Positions 24,262-36,513 of a stretch of DNA of 64,000 bases are shown piece after piece. The translations under genes and the position numbers were made by a program. Location: contig NC_016458.1 in NCBI RefSeq assembly GCF_000226115.1, positions 682,001 to 746,000 of the forward strand, in the 5' to 3' direction. Within the stretch, counting starts at the first letter, position 1. The number at the start of each line of letters is the position of its first letter. Source of the stretch: Thermothielavioides terrestris NRRL 8126 (taxonomy: Eukaryota; Ascomycota; Sordariomycetes; Sordariales; Chaetomiaceae). Below the pieces are notes generated by a model that was not told the origin of the DNA, searched no databases, and saw nothing but the letters and a program-made list of their open reading frames with translations.

Positions 24262-26827
24262 ATGGCCGCGACTCGATACTCTTCGAATGACCTGCGTCGT
24301 CAGGTCGGTTCGCCGAGGTCCAAGGGTCGAGGTAGGTGGTGGCGCCAGCCTCACGATGGTGGCCTCGCCGCTGATGCCCATGCTGCAGAGAACAAGGACA
24401 CGCTTTGTCGGAACATTCTCATATATGGAAATTGTCGCTATGAGGATCAGGGATGCACCTTCAACCATGACCAGAACAAGAACCCTCCCCCCCAGGGAGA
24501 TGTGTAAGTTGGTTTGTCGAAGACCTATCCAGCGCCGTCGGTGTTTCGTTGCCCAACCGCCCCTCTCTCGGGTCTTTGCCCTGGAATTCTCCGCCCGCCC
24601 TTGCCGCAGCCTACGCCAACGATACCGGCTGAGTGGAAAGGCTCGCTGCGGAAAGTCAGCCGCCAGATCATGCGAGAGATCCGCGAGCTGACGGCTTGGA
24701 AGAACGAGAGAGACATTCGGCTCGCTTCGAGTCTGTCGGCGTCCCCTTTCTTCTGCAGGAGGGGACCGCCAGAACCTTGCGCCCAACCGATCATTCCGTC
24801 GTTGTCATGTGTCTGACCCCCTGCTAGTGTCAAGAAGGCGTTCAACGTCGATTCTCCGTCATTTACGCCCGCGAGCCAGCAGTCCGCGCCGGCTAAGAAA
24901 TCTACTCTTTCCTCACAGGCCGCAAGTGCCGCTCCATTCACCCCTCGTGGTGTAGGCAGTAAGTTGGGCCAAATCCGAGCTGTGACCTACCTTCGCGTTC
25001 TAATGCTCTTCCAGCGCCGAGCCTGCCGCAGACCGTCGAGCCTTCGGTGTTTAACCCCGCAGCCATCAGGGAGTTCACACCACAGAACTACGACATCAGC
25101 AACACGGTAACTCGTTCCCCAAGGATGTCGGTTAATGGAGCACGCATATTAATCTCGGCGCAGAACACCAACGGGGTGACTCAGGATAATGGGCTGTACA
25201 ATGACCCCTTTACAGCTATGGGATCCATGGCCTCAGCGCTGCCCGCCGCCGGCCAGTTCAATCTGTATGCCGCCGAGCACAACGCTCTCACCGCTTCTGG
25301 AGCGCAATTCTACCCCCAGCACGGGGCGTTTCCCACGGCCCCCCTACAACCACCCAACTACCATCTCTATCAACCATTCGATACATATCGGCAAGATCTG
25401 CAGCCGTGGCAACGGGCAACCTATGATTTCTTCATGCCGGCCAAGATGCGGGAAGAGATCCAGAGGAAGATGTTTGCCACTCAGCAGGTGATGCCAAGTG
25501 AGTTCGATCGCCGCGTTTGCTGGCCCCCCCTTTTTGCTAAGCGGCACTAGATTCCGGGCTGCCTCAACTTGAGCGCTGGCACTCTCTGTTTCCCCTGGAC
25601 ACCAACAACAGAAAGAACACTTCCTCTTTTGGCTACCCGAGTTGGGTATACAAGGCTCAGAATAGCCGAACTGGGTCGCACTACGCCCTACGAAGGCTTG
25701 AAGGTATGGACCACTACTGCCGAGCAAAGAAAATAAAGGAATCCGCCGAAGCCCGTGTTAACCGCGCTGTATCAGGTTACCGTTTGACCAACGAGAAAGC
25801 TATTCTTTCCGTCATGAAGGAGTGGAAGAAGATCAAAAACGCCAGTATCGTGACGGTTCATGAAGCGTTCACCACGAGGGAGTTCGGCGACAGCTCCCTC
25901 ATCTTCGCATACGACTACCACCCCCTGTCGAAAACGCTGCAAGAGCAACATCTTCAGCCCGCTCACGGCAACCGGTATAGAGCACCCAGCGCCGTTCCGG
26001 AGAATGTCCTCTGGGGATACATTTGCCAAATCGCCAATGCACTCAAGACCATCCACTCGAACAAGCTCGCAGCCCGGTGTCTTGAGCCCAGCAAAATCAT
26101 CCTCACGGATCACAACCGCATTCGACTTGCTGCGTGCGCCATCTTGGACGTAGTGCAGTTCGAGATCAACACCAAGACTGTTCAGGAGTTGCAGCAAGAG
26201 GACCTCGTCAAGTTCGGGAGACTGGTGCTCTCCCTTGCCACGGGCGCTCCTCCAGCGCACCTCAACAACATTCAAGCGGCTCTCGACTCGCTGGGTGCGA
26301 AATACTCGGCAAACCTCAGAGACGCAGTGGCCTGGCTCATAGCGCCTCCAAATCCGGGCGAGTCCAAGAGCATTGACAACCTCATCAGCGGCGTTGCCAC
26401 GCACATGACGACCTTCTTCGATCTCAGTCTCCAAGACAATGACGAGAAGCAGTTCCACCTCGCCAAGGAATTGGAAAATGGCCGGGTGGCCCGCAGCGTC
26501 ATGAAGCTCATGACCGTGGTCGAGCGCGGGGACCTCGGTGGCACGCAAGCCTGGTCGGAAACGGGGGATCGGTACCAGCTGAAGCTCTTCCGGGACTACG
26601 TGTTCCACCGCGTCGAGGCCGATGGGAAGCCGAATCTGTCGATTGGACACATGCTCACCTGCATGAGCAAACTCGAGGCGGGCGTCGACGAGATGGTGGC
26701 CCTGACCAGCCGCGACAACGAGACGGTCTTTGTGCTCACCTACCGTGAGCTCAAGAAGATGTTCGACCGTTCGTTTAACGAGCTCGTGAAACACAGCAAG
26801 ACCGGCGCTCCTGGAGCGAACAACTAG
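24262..26827 (+). CDS. pan3: PAN2-PAN3 deadenylase regulatory subunit PAN3
   Basis: Predicted 648-residue subunit that brings the PAN2 exonuclease to poly(A)-binding protein on mRNA 3' ends in the cytoplasm. Seven exons: 24262-24331, 24389-24503, 24828-24958, 25015-25106, 25164-25497, 25551-25703 and 25776-26827, all GT..AG, closing in frame. The N-terminal CCCH finger is C30-x8-C39-x6-C46-x3-H50. A PAM2-like motif (FNPAAIREFTP, about 118-128) would bind the MLLE domain of Pab1. A pseudokinase core starts after the LEGYRLTNEKAI junction, followed by the coiled coil and C-terminal knob. The length is normal for the family. The ATG at 24262 begins the conserved MAATRY start. Intron 2 (324 bp) is much longer than the others (53-72 bp) and could hide alternative splicing. 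It converges on LSM7. Confidence 0.95.
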
Positions 26828-27725
26828 GCGGTGCGCCCCGTTGAGCGCGGTGGCCTCAGATTGGACGGCTCCCGCCTCAGGTTGTCCTTACATCTCGCCT
26901 CGGGTTGTTCTTACGACGGCAACTCGCCAGAGCAAGCCCCGTTGTACACAGCCTAATCGGACAGGGGGCTGTCCTGCTGAAGGATTATTCGGTACGCGCA
27001 GCGGTCAATATCAGGTGGGAAAGCAGGCTGGATCGATGATTCTCGCCCAAGAAGGGGGGCGCTGGTTATTGTGAGTACGTGACCGGACAAGGCTTTCATT
27101 GCAGTTTCACTGCGGTTGCCCACGGGATGAGGCAGCCAACCATGGACTCGAGACCGGAGGCAGGGTGGGTTAGGTGGAAGACCCAAGGCGGGTGGGAGGT
27201 CCGCAAGCAGGTACGCATCTATACATCAGGCGGTATGCACGGTCAGCGATAGCTGTTGATGAGCCAGCGTGTACCGTGTTATCATCACGTAACAAAACAC
27301 GAAATATCAGAACATGTTTTCTCTCCCAGCGGCGCGAGATTTGCGAGGTGTTGCGCTGTTTTGCAAGGCGAACTGGGCCCAAAAAGCGGCCTGTCAAATG
27401 TGTTTTGCAGACGTTTTGCCCCTTTCCCGTGGTATATACACTAGATCGTTACGCCCTGGTCAGGGGTATGCCGATCTGTCCCTCGCTACAGCAGCACCAC
27501 GGTGTAATGGAGGCCGATTGGCCACCGGCCAACTTCAACCCTTCAGTAGGGGGTCGTGAACTGTGATGATCCAACGATGGTCATCAGGGGCCGTTCGGCC
27601 CACTTCCGGAGAGTGCCATACCCTCCCCACTCTCTATCTTCGATCCGCGGCGTCTCAGACAGCTTTCTGAAAACTTTCAAACAATCTCTCGGCCGGATGA
27701 CGCTTCTCCAGTCCTTCGCACAGTT
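26828..27725. other. Convergent 3' intergenic region between PAN3 and LSM7
   Basis: 898 bases between two stop codons that face each other. It holds the two 3' ends. I see no further gene. Confidence 0.5.
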
Positions 27726-28422
27726 TCAATCCTCATCCGCCTGAAGAAAAGGGTTCGCAATAACCTCGCTGCCGTTGACCGGGCTGACCACCACGAGCAG
27801 AGTGCCCCGGACGACGACCAGCCCGAGCGGCCTGGTCGTGGTGTTCCCCTCGTCGTCTGCCACCGGATCACGTTGGTCAGCACGCGCGCGTTCGCCACCC
27901 CTTTGCTTATTCCATCCTCAATTCCCCCTTTGACCGCAGGCAAGACCGGGAGCAGCACTCACCTCTCAGCACCTCCTCCACGTCGTCCAGCACCAGGTTC
28001 ATCAGAGCATCGTACCCCTTCAACACGCCCGTCGCTGTGAAACACGGCGAACAGCCTCCGCGTCAGCCTGGTCTTTTGCCCCTCCCAGTGCCTGGGTAGG
28101 TAGATATGGCGGGTTGCCAGGCCAGGGGGGCGCAAGAACAACAAAGTTCGAACTCACCTTCCCGCCCGCCGTTGAACTTGACCGTGATCCGCTGGTCCAT
28201 GTATTTCTTGAGGTCCAAGATGTTCTCCTTCTTGGGCCGCTCCTTGCTGCCGGCATCCTGGCCTGCTGCCCCTTGTTGGGCGTGATTGCCTGCTGCTCCC
28301 GCTCCTCCTCCTCCTCCGCCTCCCCCAGCTGCGGCAGAGCCACCGCCGCGGCCGCTGCCGCCTCCGCCTCCTCGACCCCCTCTTGGTCCGCCCCGGCCGC
28401 CGCGGTGGGGTCGGTCTGCCAT
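27726..28422 (-). CDS. lsm7: U6 snRNA/mRNA-decay Sm-like protein LSM7
   Basis: Predicted 155-residue subunit shared by the nuclear Lsm2-8 ring (U6 snRNA) and the cytoplasmic Lsm1-7 ring (decapping of deadenylated mRNA). Three exons: 28422-28158, 28034-27963 and 27856-27726, with introns of 123 and 106 bp, all in frame. The Sm1 motif runs from the KKENILDL helix through KFNGGRE, ATGVLKGYDALMNLVLDD. The Sm2 motif follows the variable loop and includes VVVRGTLLVVVSP. An unusual N-terminal extension of about 60 residues is almost pure glycine with RGG repeats, where most LSM7 proteins have a shorter glycine-rich head. That extension could bind RNA. Removing it would leave the normal Sm fold. Confidence 0.93.
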
Positions 28423-31400
28423 GCTGCTAGCCTGCTGCTGTGTGCCCGTCGGCGGGGGAAGGGGTGCTATAGAGGAGATATTGAGTCAAAGTCGGAGGTA
28501 TGCGGTTTTGGTGGAAATGCGCTGGAAGCAATGGTGGTTCTTGTTGCAGAACGGATCCTGCCGTCACAGAGGTTCGCGTTCCGTGGTGGGGCCCGACGTG
28601 CCAAGCAGAGGTTGGAGCTCAGAAACGGTGGGGCCTCTTGGCAGCCAAGCAGGGTACGTGCGTGTGGTGGGGCCACCCGTCCATCTGGATGTGGTCCGAG
28701 CGCCGCCAAGCTCTCAACCCTGCTGGCCGGGGCCATGCGCTGCAGGGGTGCGTGTTTGGGTCGAGGACACTAACGAACGATTGGTTCCATTGTGCTTTGC
28801 AGGGCCAACCTCAACTCTCCAAGACGCATTGGTGAACCAGCTCTCAGTGGCGCCATGAAGCGCCGGCGACACTCGGCAGACAGAGAAATGAAGTAGAAGA
28901 ACAATGCCCTTGTTTCTCAAGCCTCTTGTGGATTTTCCTCGCGCCACTGCCCTTTCTCGCTGTGAAACAGCCATCACGCGGGCGACTTCCTCAAACCCCT
29001 TTAAGCCTGGGACATACTGTGTACTCCATGTGGCTGCCGTTCCAGTAGGTACCTCAGTTGTCAAAAGACGGCTCCGTATTGGAGGGCACGCGCTACTTTT
29101 GGCAGAGGAGAGCAGTGTCGCGGTACATCCCCCAGATACCCGTTGTAAACGCTGAGCTCTCGACAAGGGCGAAATCGTGGATGAGGTCTCCATACAAAAC
29201 ACTCGCGTGAATTCCGAAGCATTGAGCGCCCGGATGTCGAAGCCGATGTGTAGCTGCACCTCGGAGTTGGAGTTGCGCATAACGGAATGTACACTCCTAG
29301 CAGGTGCGTCTACCTGTATCCCAAGGAGATGAGTTCAGTTTGAAGTGTGGTGGCAGCCGTTTGTCCCGCCAACCACAGTGCGTCAGGCTTGACGTGGCTT
29401 TTGAGTCCGAATCCAACTCTTAGAATACCTACCGTCGTTGCTTTAGTGAAAATGACCACCTGGCAAGGCATTTTGATACCGAGGGGTGGCTGGGCTTGCT
29501 GGCCATGCCAACACTTTTTCCCTGCTTGCTGGGCATGCTGGCATTCGAACTTTGGAAGGGAGGGAGGGGGGAACGGTTGCAATGTTGACAACGGTTGAGG
29601 CCCTTCCCGTAGTTTAATCGACATATCTGCATCATCTGGCATGTCGTTGCTTATAAGTGCTTCAGTCGCTCAGTGATGTCGCTAATTCGCAACTGCTTAA
29701 CAGAGGTCGGCATGAGCCCAAGAGCTGACTTCCCACTATTGTTTTGCATCCCGAATTACCCTTGTTGTTACTGGACAAGCTGAGTTGGTTGACGCCTTGT
29801 CTGTCGCTGTAGTGCTCCGCTTGAGGGGAGTTGAGGCTGCCGAGTCTTTCATCATCCCCTACAGCTAGCTGCCCATAATCACCACGGACTCAAGTCCCTG
29901 AGGAAGCTGTATGCATAGCTTACCGCAGTCAGGAGCCCACAGGCACTCACTCAGTGCGCTGGCCGGGCTAATCAAGCTCGTGGTGCGATTCACATCGGGC
30001 CGGGGCTGTTTGGAAGCAGTTCCGCATCATGATACTTGGATGCAGAGGTATGCAGTCGCAACAACGCTCCAGCCGTTTTGCTCCTAATAACCTCGAGTGC
30101 GCGCCCGCTTAGCGTACGGTTTGAGCACACGTGGGAAGCATTTGGTTCACCCATAGATCAGGAAGACGGGGTTTGACCAGCTGGACATTTCGTCGGGTGA
30201 TGGGAAACACCTGTATACCGTTTGCTCATATGAGTCTGCCTGACTCCATTCTCAGCCGGGAGACCCGAACACAGTCAAACCGAGACTCGTGGAGTGGTAA
30301 AGCTGACCTTGACGGGGAGACAGTCGATGGAAGGTGCAACCTGGTAGCTCGTCTCAAGGGGACTTAGCGCCGCCGCTGCCGGGTTGTGCTTCTACGAGTC
30401 ACAGTCCTGCCGGTTTCAGGCGCAGGCCCAGGAGGGGCAAGGTGGAAGCCGCTTCAAAGAAGCGCATCGAAATCTTCCCATGAACAAACAACTGCCTAGG
30501 CTGACAGTGAGTTACAATAATTGTGGTCCTAGTTCAGGAAGAGGGATCTTGGGCGTTTCAATCTCGTGGAACCTTCAACACACCACTGTCTATCGCTGTT
30601 GGCATGTCCAACACGCAAGATGTCATGTTCGAACGGCCCGTGCCTGGGAGGATTCGAGGATTTTCGGGGTCTCATAATCCACCAGGTTCGGAGAGACGCA
30701 GCAGATTCCCGGAGAGATTGTGACAAGCGTCCAGAACAGGAGGTGCACTGCTGTCGCAATCGCCGCCTTGGCCTGCTGCTTCGTGCCTGGCCCGAGGACA
30801 ACAATTAAGTCCTTCTCGCAAGTACCGTGGGGAAGCTGAATGATGTTTTGGGTGCTGTCCTAGGCGTGCAGCTCACACACTGCCACATTTTGTCGGCCCC
30901 TTAGCCCCGGTTGGAGGGTGAATTGGGGTTGTGTCGAAGCTTTGGGGACAAACAAAAGGAGCAGGGGGGAGTCCAGTGTGCAAACCCGAATGCCGGAGGG
31001 TTCAACTGGCCTCTTGCTCGCGGAGTCATCGCAGTGCGGTTGTTCCGGTGATCACGGTGTCCCCGTCGTGTTCACCACTGGTGGGAAGTTGCCGTTCCTC
31101 GAGTGTCTGAGGCTATCTGCCCCGTCTGCCGCCGGCCGCACCCCGGCTGGCCCAGGCTCAAGACCCCCCTTTCGTAACCGTCGACCTCCACAAAAAGCCC
31201 CGACTCGTTAAATCACGGGGTCTCAGCGGGCTAATAAGTTCGGCACCCAAGGTACTTGCTCTTCCGTGCCTGGCGATTTTGAACACTCCCGGTCGAGCCT
31301 ACACTTCCACATTGGGCCAGAAGGATCATCAGCAGCACCCCGCAAACCAGCACATGCTTGAGAAAAGCCTTCAGACGGGTTGTGACGCTCCAATGGAAGA

Positions 31401-32366
31401 CAGATGCTCCATCTGTAGCTTAGTCGCCCACAAAGCAGCAACTTGCGTCCTGCCAATTCACCAAAACAGCTGTCTGCTTTGATGAGTGCCAACCCCGGCC
31501 ATCACAGAAGGGTACTACTTGATAACGTCGACCTTTGAGCTGCCTCCCGGGCCGATCATGTGCGCTCCTCTCCTGTTGTCTGGTCTGCATTGTCCGGAAG
31601 TGGCTCCGATGTCCCATGTCACCATGACCGCAGAGTGCAGAACGCCGTGGTTCGAGATGGTACCTTGACGTTAGTTCCAGGTTCCTGTTCCTCCAGCCCG
31701 TCGGCGCAAGAAGAGGTAGATAAGCACCTAGGGAGTGGCTGGTTTTCGTAGGGAGTAGGTGAGGTGTAGGGTGGCCGCTCCGTTAACGCCCCTTAACCCC
31801 AGCCTCTCGCCATTTAAATACATGGGTTCTGACCCCCCCCCTCCCCCCATTGGCTTTCTTTCCATCAATCTGCCATCTGCTTCTTTTGTCCTCCGCAGCT
31901 CTCCCCGGGCTGAGTGCTTCGCACTTTCGCTCCCCCTCCCCACACCCCTGGTCCCGTCGTCAGACCAGTGCAAGCTCCACACATCGCGTTCATTCTGATG
32001 CGTGTCTTGCAATTGGGCCTTGGCCGGTTTCCTCTTATTGCAGTTTCCCTTTTCTGGGGCTCGTGTGCTTGATCCTTCTTCTGGCCGCCTCTCTTCTCTC
32101 CCCCGACACGGCTTCACGTCCAGAACGCCTTTTACTGTTTCCGTTGCATCCGCACCTGCGCCACGTCTGCGCGGGCCGTTTGTTCCGCTTGGAGCACAGC
32201 ATTACAGCCCAGGCCGTTCCGCCGAGAGGCCGACCCACCAAGCGACGCGTTTGCATTCCTGCGGTCTTGCGCTCCCGCTCCCCGCTGCTTGTCTTGCTCA
32301 AAACGTCACCTCTACACACCACGACCGTCTCCAAATCTCTCCCATCCAGCAACGGCCGTGCCAATC
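28423..32366. other. 3.9-kb intergenic region between LSM7 and ASH1
   Basis: The genes on either side diverge, so both promoters lie in this stretch. The last 550 bases (about 31800-32366) are CT-rich and probably form the ASH1 promoter and leader. I found no gene in between. Confidence 0.55.
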
Positions 32367-35347
32367 ATGGCGACCCTCGAGGCGGCGCCAACAATGGCCG
32401 AGCTTGACACGCTGCTGCTCGACGCGTCGAGCTTCTCGAGCAGCACCCCGTCGGACAGGTCTTCGGCCAATTCTGCATCCCTGAGCTCAACACCCCCAAC
32501 GACAATCTCGCCCGACAGCATGTCTCTCGCCTCGGAGCCCGATGCCGCCAAACCCTTAAGCGCCGCAGCATCCAGCATTGAGGCCGTCATCGCCTCGCCA
32601 AAGGCCCCAGAGACCGCACAGCAAAACGAGCCCAGGCAGCAGACCCCCGTGGGCCACGATGCCATCGTCGTTGCTGAACAACCTCTTCCGGCCGAGCCGC
32701 CCTCGAACAGCCGCCCTCGACGGGCTCGCTCGAGTTTGCCGGTGTACAACCTTGCCAGACTCGCAGGCACCGACGTGCATGGTAGACGACGGTCAAAGGG
32801 TGACGCGGGGCTGGAAAAGAGACGCCGCACCGTCTCGGAAGCCACACTCGCTGCTCCTCACGATGGAGCCACGAGCGATTCGACCGACGCGCCCGCCGGA
32901 ACAGCTCAGAGTCCCGCTCGCATCGCGCCCGGCGCGTTGCCCGCGTCGCCGACCACGACACGGACGGCGACGCGTCTCAGCACGCCCAGGAGCGCGCGAA
33001 TCTCCAAGAAATCACGGTCAATCCGAGCATCGCCGCATTTGACGCGTCGGTCGACGCGTCTTTCCGGCGCCCCTGTTGAGGATCTTGCGACCAAGTTGTC
33101 GGCCCTCAACAAGCGGGGCAAGAAGGCTGCCCAAAAGGCTCTCGGTGGATTGTCGCGCGAGCTTAAACGGCTGCAAGACACGAACGAGTTTTTGCACATT
33201 GACACGCGTCCTGTTCGGTACACGGTCTGGAGCAATGGCAAATACGTCGACACCGACCCTAGCCAACCGACTGCGCCCGAGCCGCCGCGAAAGAAGGTCA
33301 AGGTCGACAAGAATGCTGCTGGTGAACAAGAGACCTCGGAGACCGGGAAGCCGGAGGCTGGCGTGCCGGCGACCAACAAGCCGCGCGTGAAGAAGTGGCT
33401 CGAGAAAGGCCTCTACGCCGGCCAGGAGGCGCCCGTCGACATCTTCCAGGGTCTTACGGCCCAAGAAAAGAAGAAGCTCGCCTCAATTCCAGAACTCCTG
33501 CGAAGCAGCAAGCCGAACCGCACGTTCCCGCTGCCCATGTACAACGGCCTGCGCATCCTCATTCACGGGCGTGATTTCAAACTGCCCTTTGATATCTGCA
33601 ATCCGCTGCCGCCTGGACAGCCCAAACCCGCTGCATACCGCACCATGACAAAGAGTAAGGACTTTTGTTTCCCGTCTCAGCACGTAGCACATCACGGTCG
33701 AGCCATTAGTGCTAACATGCAGCGCTTCAGACCGGTTCGTTGGCAACGCGGCAGCGTACTGGAAGAAGACACCTCATTTTGGGGACTTCGCATCCAAGTG
33801 CGTCTGCAAGCCGGAAGATGGTTGCGGCGAGGACTGCCAGAATCGCATCATGTTGTATGAGTGCGATGAGACGAACTGCAACATCGGCAGGGAGTACTGT
33901 ACCAACCGGGCCTTTCAAGATCTCCAAGAACGCACCAAAAAGGGTGGCCGGTATCGCGTGGGCGTTGAGGTGTTCAAGACCCCCGATCGCGGTTATGGCG
34001 TCCGCAGCAACCGCTGCTTTGAACCAAACCAGATCATCATGGAGTACACGGGCGAGATCATCACGGAGGAGGAGTGTGAGCGGCGCATGAACGAGGAATA
34101 CAAAGATAACGAGGTGAGTACTTGATCCGTCGTTTAGGTCAACGGTCGGCTGACACTTGTTGCAGTGCTACTACCTCATGTCCTTCGACCAGAACATGAT
34201 CATTGACGCCACCACCGGTAGCATCGCGCGGTTCGTCAATCACTCGTGTTCGCCCAATTGCCGGATGATCAAGTGGATTGTATCCGGTCAACCGCGGATG
34301 GCTCTGTTTGCGGGCGACCGTCCCATCATGACGGGCGAGGAGCTCACGTACGACTACAACTTCGACCCCTTCTCTGCTAAGAACGTGCAGAAGTGTCTTT
34401 GTGGAAGTGCGAACTGCAGGGGCGTCCTCGGACCCAAGCCCAAGGAGGTGAAACCTCCCAAGCAGCCGCCCAAGCAGCCGTCCGAGCAAGAGAAGAAGCT
34501 CGGCAAGGGTTCTTCAAAGGTTTCTGCGAAGGGCACAGGCAAGGGCTCGGCAAAAGCGCCAGGACAATCCAGCGCCAAACCTTCCGCTAAACGGAAGCTG
34601 AAAGATGCGTTTGAGTTTGACGGAGATGATGAAGTGGCCGCCGGGACGGCCAAGAAGCGCAAGCTCGCGGCCACGGTTGGCCCCAAGCGGACACTATCCT
34701 CCGCAAGTCTCAAAGGGGTGAAAGGAGCGGCAAAAGGGGCGGCCAAGAAGGCGACCAAGGGGGCGACCAAGGGGGCGGTTACCGCCATCAAACGGGGTGG
34801 CCTGAGCATCTCAGTTGCGGCCAAGAAGCGAGGCCTGAGTTCCAAGTCAGCAAAGACCAAGACAGTTAAAAAGGGGGCTACTACTACTGCACTCGGACGA
34901 ATCAGCAAGAAGACCACCTACGGAAAGAAATCCCAGACCGTCGCGACGGCGACGACGACGAAAGCCCCGAAACCGAAGGCCGCCGCCCCCTCTAGAAGCC
35001 CGAGCCTCACCATTGTCGCCGCCGGCGTCGAGTCTGCCGCGTCGGCCTCTGCTACCGCCACCCCCGTTCCCCAGACGACGCCCCGGAAGGCTGCTGCCGC
35101 GATCCCGGCCTCCTCCTCCTCCCGCAAGCAGCTGCCGAAGCTGACCATCTCCGGCGGCAAGACGTCGGCGCGGAAGTGGACGCCCTCGCGCAAGGCCATC
35201 GAGGCTGGCCTGGCCGACAAGAGCCCCGCGGCGGCGGCGTCGGCCAAGTCGTCGGGTGCGAGTGATGGTGCTCAGAAGACGGGCAAGGGCCTGGACCTGA
35301 GCCGCACCCCGAAGATCAAGCTGGTCAATGCCACTAAGTCTAACTGA
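32367..35347 (+). CDS. ash1: Histone H3 lysine-36 methyltransferase ASH1 (SET domain)
   Basis: Predicted 950-residue nuclear methyltransferase. Three exons: 32367-33654, 33731-34113 and 34166-35347, with 76- and 52-bp introns and an exact frame. Catalytic block: AWS zinc-binding domain (about 452-495, CVCKPEDGC to REYCTNRAF), SET domain (about 505-625) with GYGVRS, RFVNHSCSPN (579-588) and YDYNF (619-623), and a post-SET CLCGSANCRG (634-643). An AWS-SET-post-SET order with a long basic N-terminus and no SRI or WW domain fits the ASH1 family rather than SET2. In filamentous fungi ASH1 makes the H3K36 methylation tied to poorly transcribed chromatin. After residue 650 comes a long lysine/alanine-rich tail with KGAAKKATKGATK-type repeats that resembles linker histone tails. 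An upstream in-frame ATG (32289) exists, but the one at 32367 has the better context. Confidence 0.92.
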
Positions 35348-36127
35348 GCGGGCTTTTCCCTTCCGTTTTTCTTCCCCTCTTTTTATCTTTTTTGCTGATC
35401 TTCGAGTTGCCGAGGTTGATGGATGGCTACGTTGGGGCGGTTGCTGGGGACAAGGGCACGGTACCGGAGAAGGAAAAACAGTTTCAGAGGCGTGGATGGG
35501 AAAGGGGGCTTCAGGGTTCGGCGTTCGGCTGGCTTTTTCCTGTGCTTTCCAAAGACTGCTGCTGCATGGGAGGTACTTCGGTGGTGGACTTCGTGCACGA
35601 GCTGGACGGCGGAGCAGTGCCGTACAACACAAGCATATTTAACCTACGTACTTAGGTAGTTACTATCGGGAGGTCTGAAGGAGCGCGGCTTGTCCATTGT
35701 CCTTGGCTACACAGTTTGCAGCCGTCTCCCTGGTCGAGCTCAACCTTAGCCGAAGCGGGATTCTATCGAGTTTAAAAGGCTTGACGCGGTTACCTATTCC
35801 GGAGCTGTTCCCCAATCGGTTTCCGGTGGTGCGAGGGCCAGGAACACATGTTCTGAACTATCTTGCCCCATGTGTGTTCATCCAGTTTGAAGTCTTTGGG
35901 AGGTGGCGAGGGGGGAAGCCTCAACTGCAAAGCAAACCAGCACGTTGCTGGCGAGCTGTGTGGGCTCGGTGAGGAAAGGGTTTAAGCTTGGCAGGCGCTT
36001 CACCGAAGGTGTGGGGTTCATTGTCACCTTCGCCTATCGCGCCTACTTTACAGTCGCATAGTGCGTCCTAGAGAGCCCCAGAATAACGGGGTGTGTTGCG
36101 CACCCCCTTACCTCACTACCTGCTGGA

Positions 36128-36513
36128 TCTTAAAGAGGTCCCGCCAAGACTAATTTCGGCCAATTGTCGGCAATGTTTTTACAACGTCAGTACCCCGCCA
36201 AGACCACGACGGGGTTTGCACTATCGCCAAGGGTTAGTTCGCCGGGGGTGCGGGGGGCGGCGCCAGCCCCCCGCTGGTTAGGGTGAGGGTTATAGTTAGG
36301 GTGAGGGTCAAGGTTAGGGTACGGGTTAATTTCGTTTTCTTTTCTTTCGATTTGGTTGAGATTTCGCAAAGTTGTTGCTACGAGTCTTTGCAATTCTTCG
36401 TTGTTGATGTTGCTCGAAGTCGTAGCGACCCCGCTCCCTCGTGGCAATTTGTAAATACTTGTAAGCGGTAGGTTCCGAAATTACACAGTAGTCTTGGCGG
36501 GCCCTCTCTAAGA
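36128..36513. mobile_element. MITE-like element with terminal inverted repeats
   Basis: The ends 36128-36152 and 36489-36513 are inverted repeats matching at 23 of 25 positions, sharing the core CCCGCCAAGACTA. A third copy of CCCGCCAAGAC lies inside (36194-36204). The interior is non-coding and holds a GCGGGGGGC/GCCCCCCGC hairpin (36250-36274) and degenerate TTAGGG repeats (36277-36328). Size and structure fit a non-autonomous DNA transposon. I could not see a clear target-site duplication, and no transposase with matching ends is in the window. Confidence 0.65.
36277..36328 (+). repeat. Interstitial telomere-like repeats
   Basis: Three exact TTAGGGT words (36278, 36296, 36314) are separated by variants such as TGAGGGT and TACGGGT. 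TTAGGG is the telomere repeat of filamentous fungi. Here it is inside the chromosome and inside the TIR element. Confidence 0.75.

Noticed and set aside
24608..24740. Possible extra PAN3 exon inside intron 2
   Set aside because: The protein-like frame does not match the phase required by the flanking exons, and the in-phase frame hits a stop.
25772..26794. 340-codon open frame on the minus strand
   Set aside because: Antisense to the last PAN3 exon; no domain and no splice partners.
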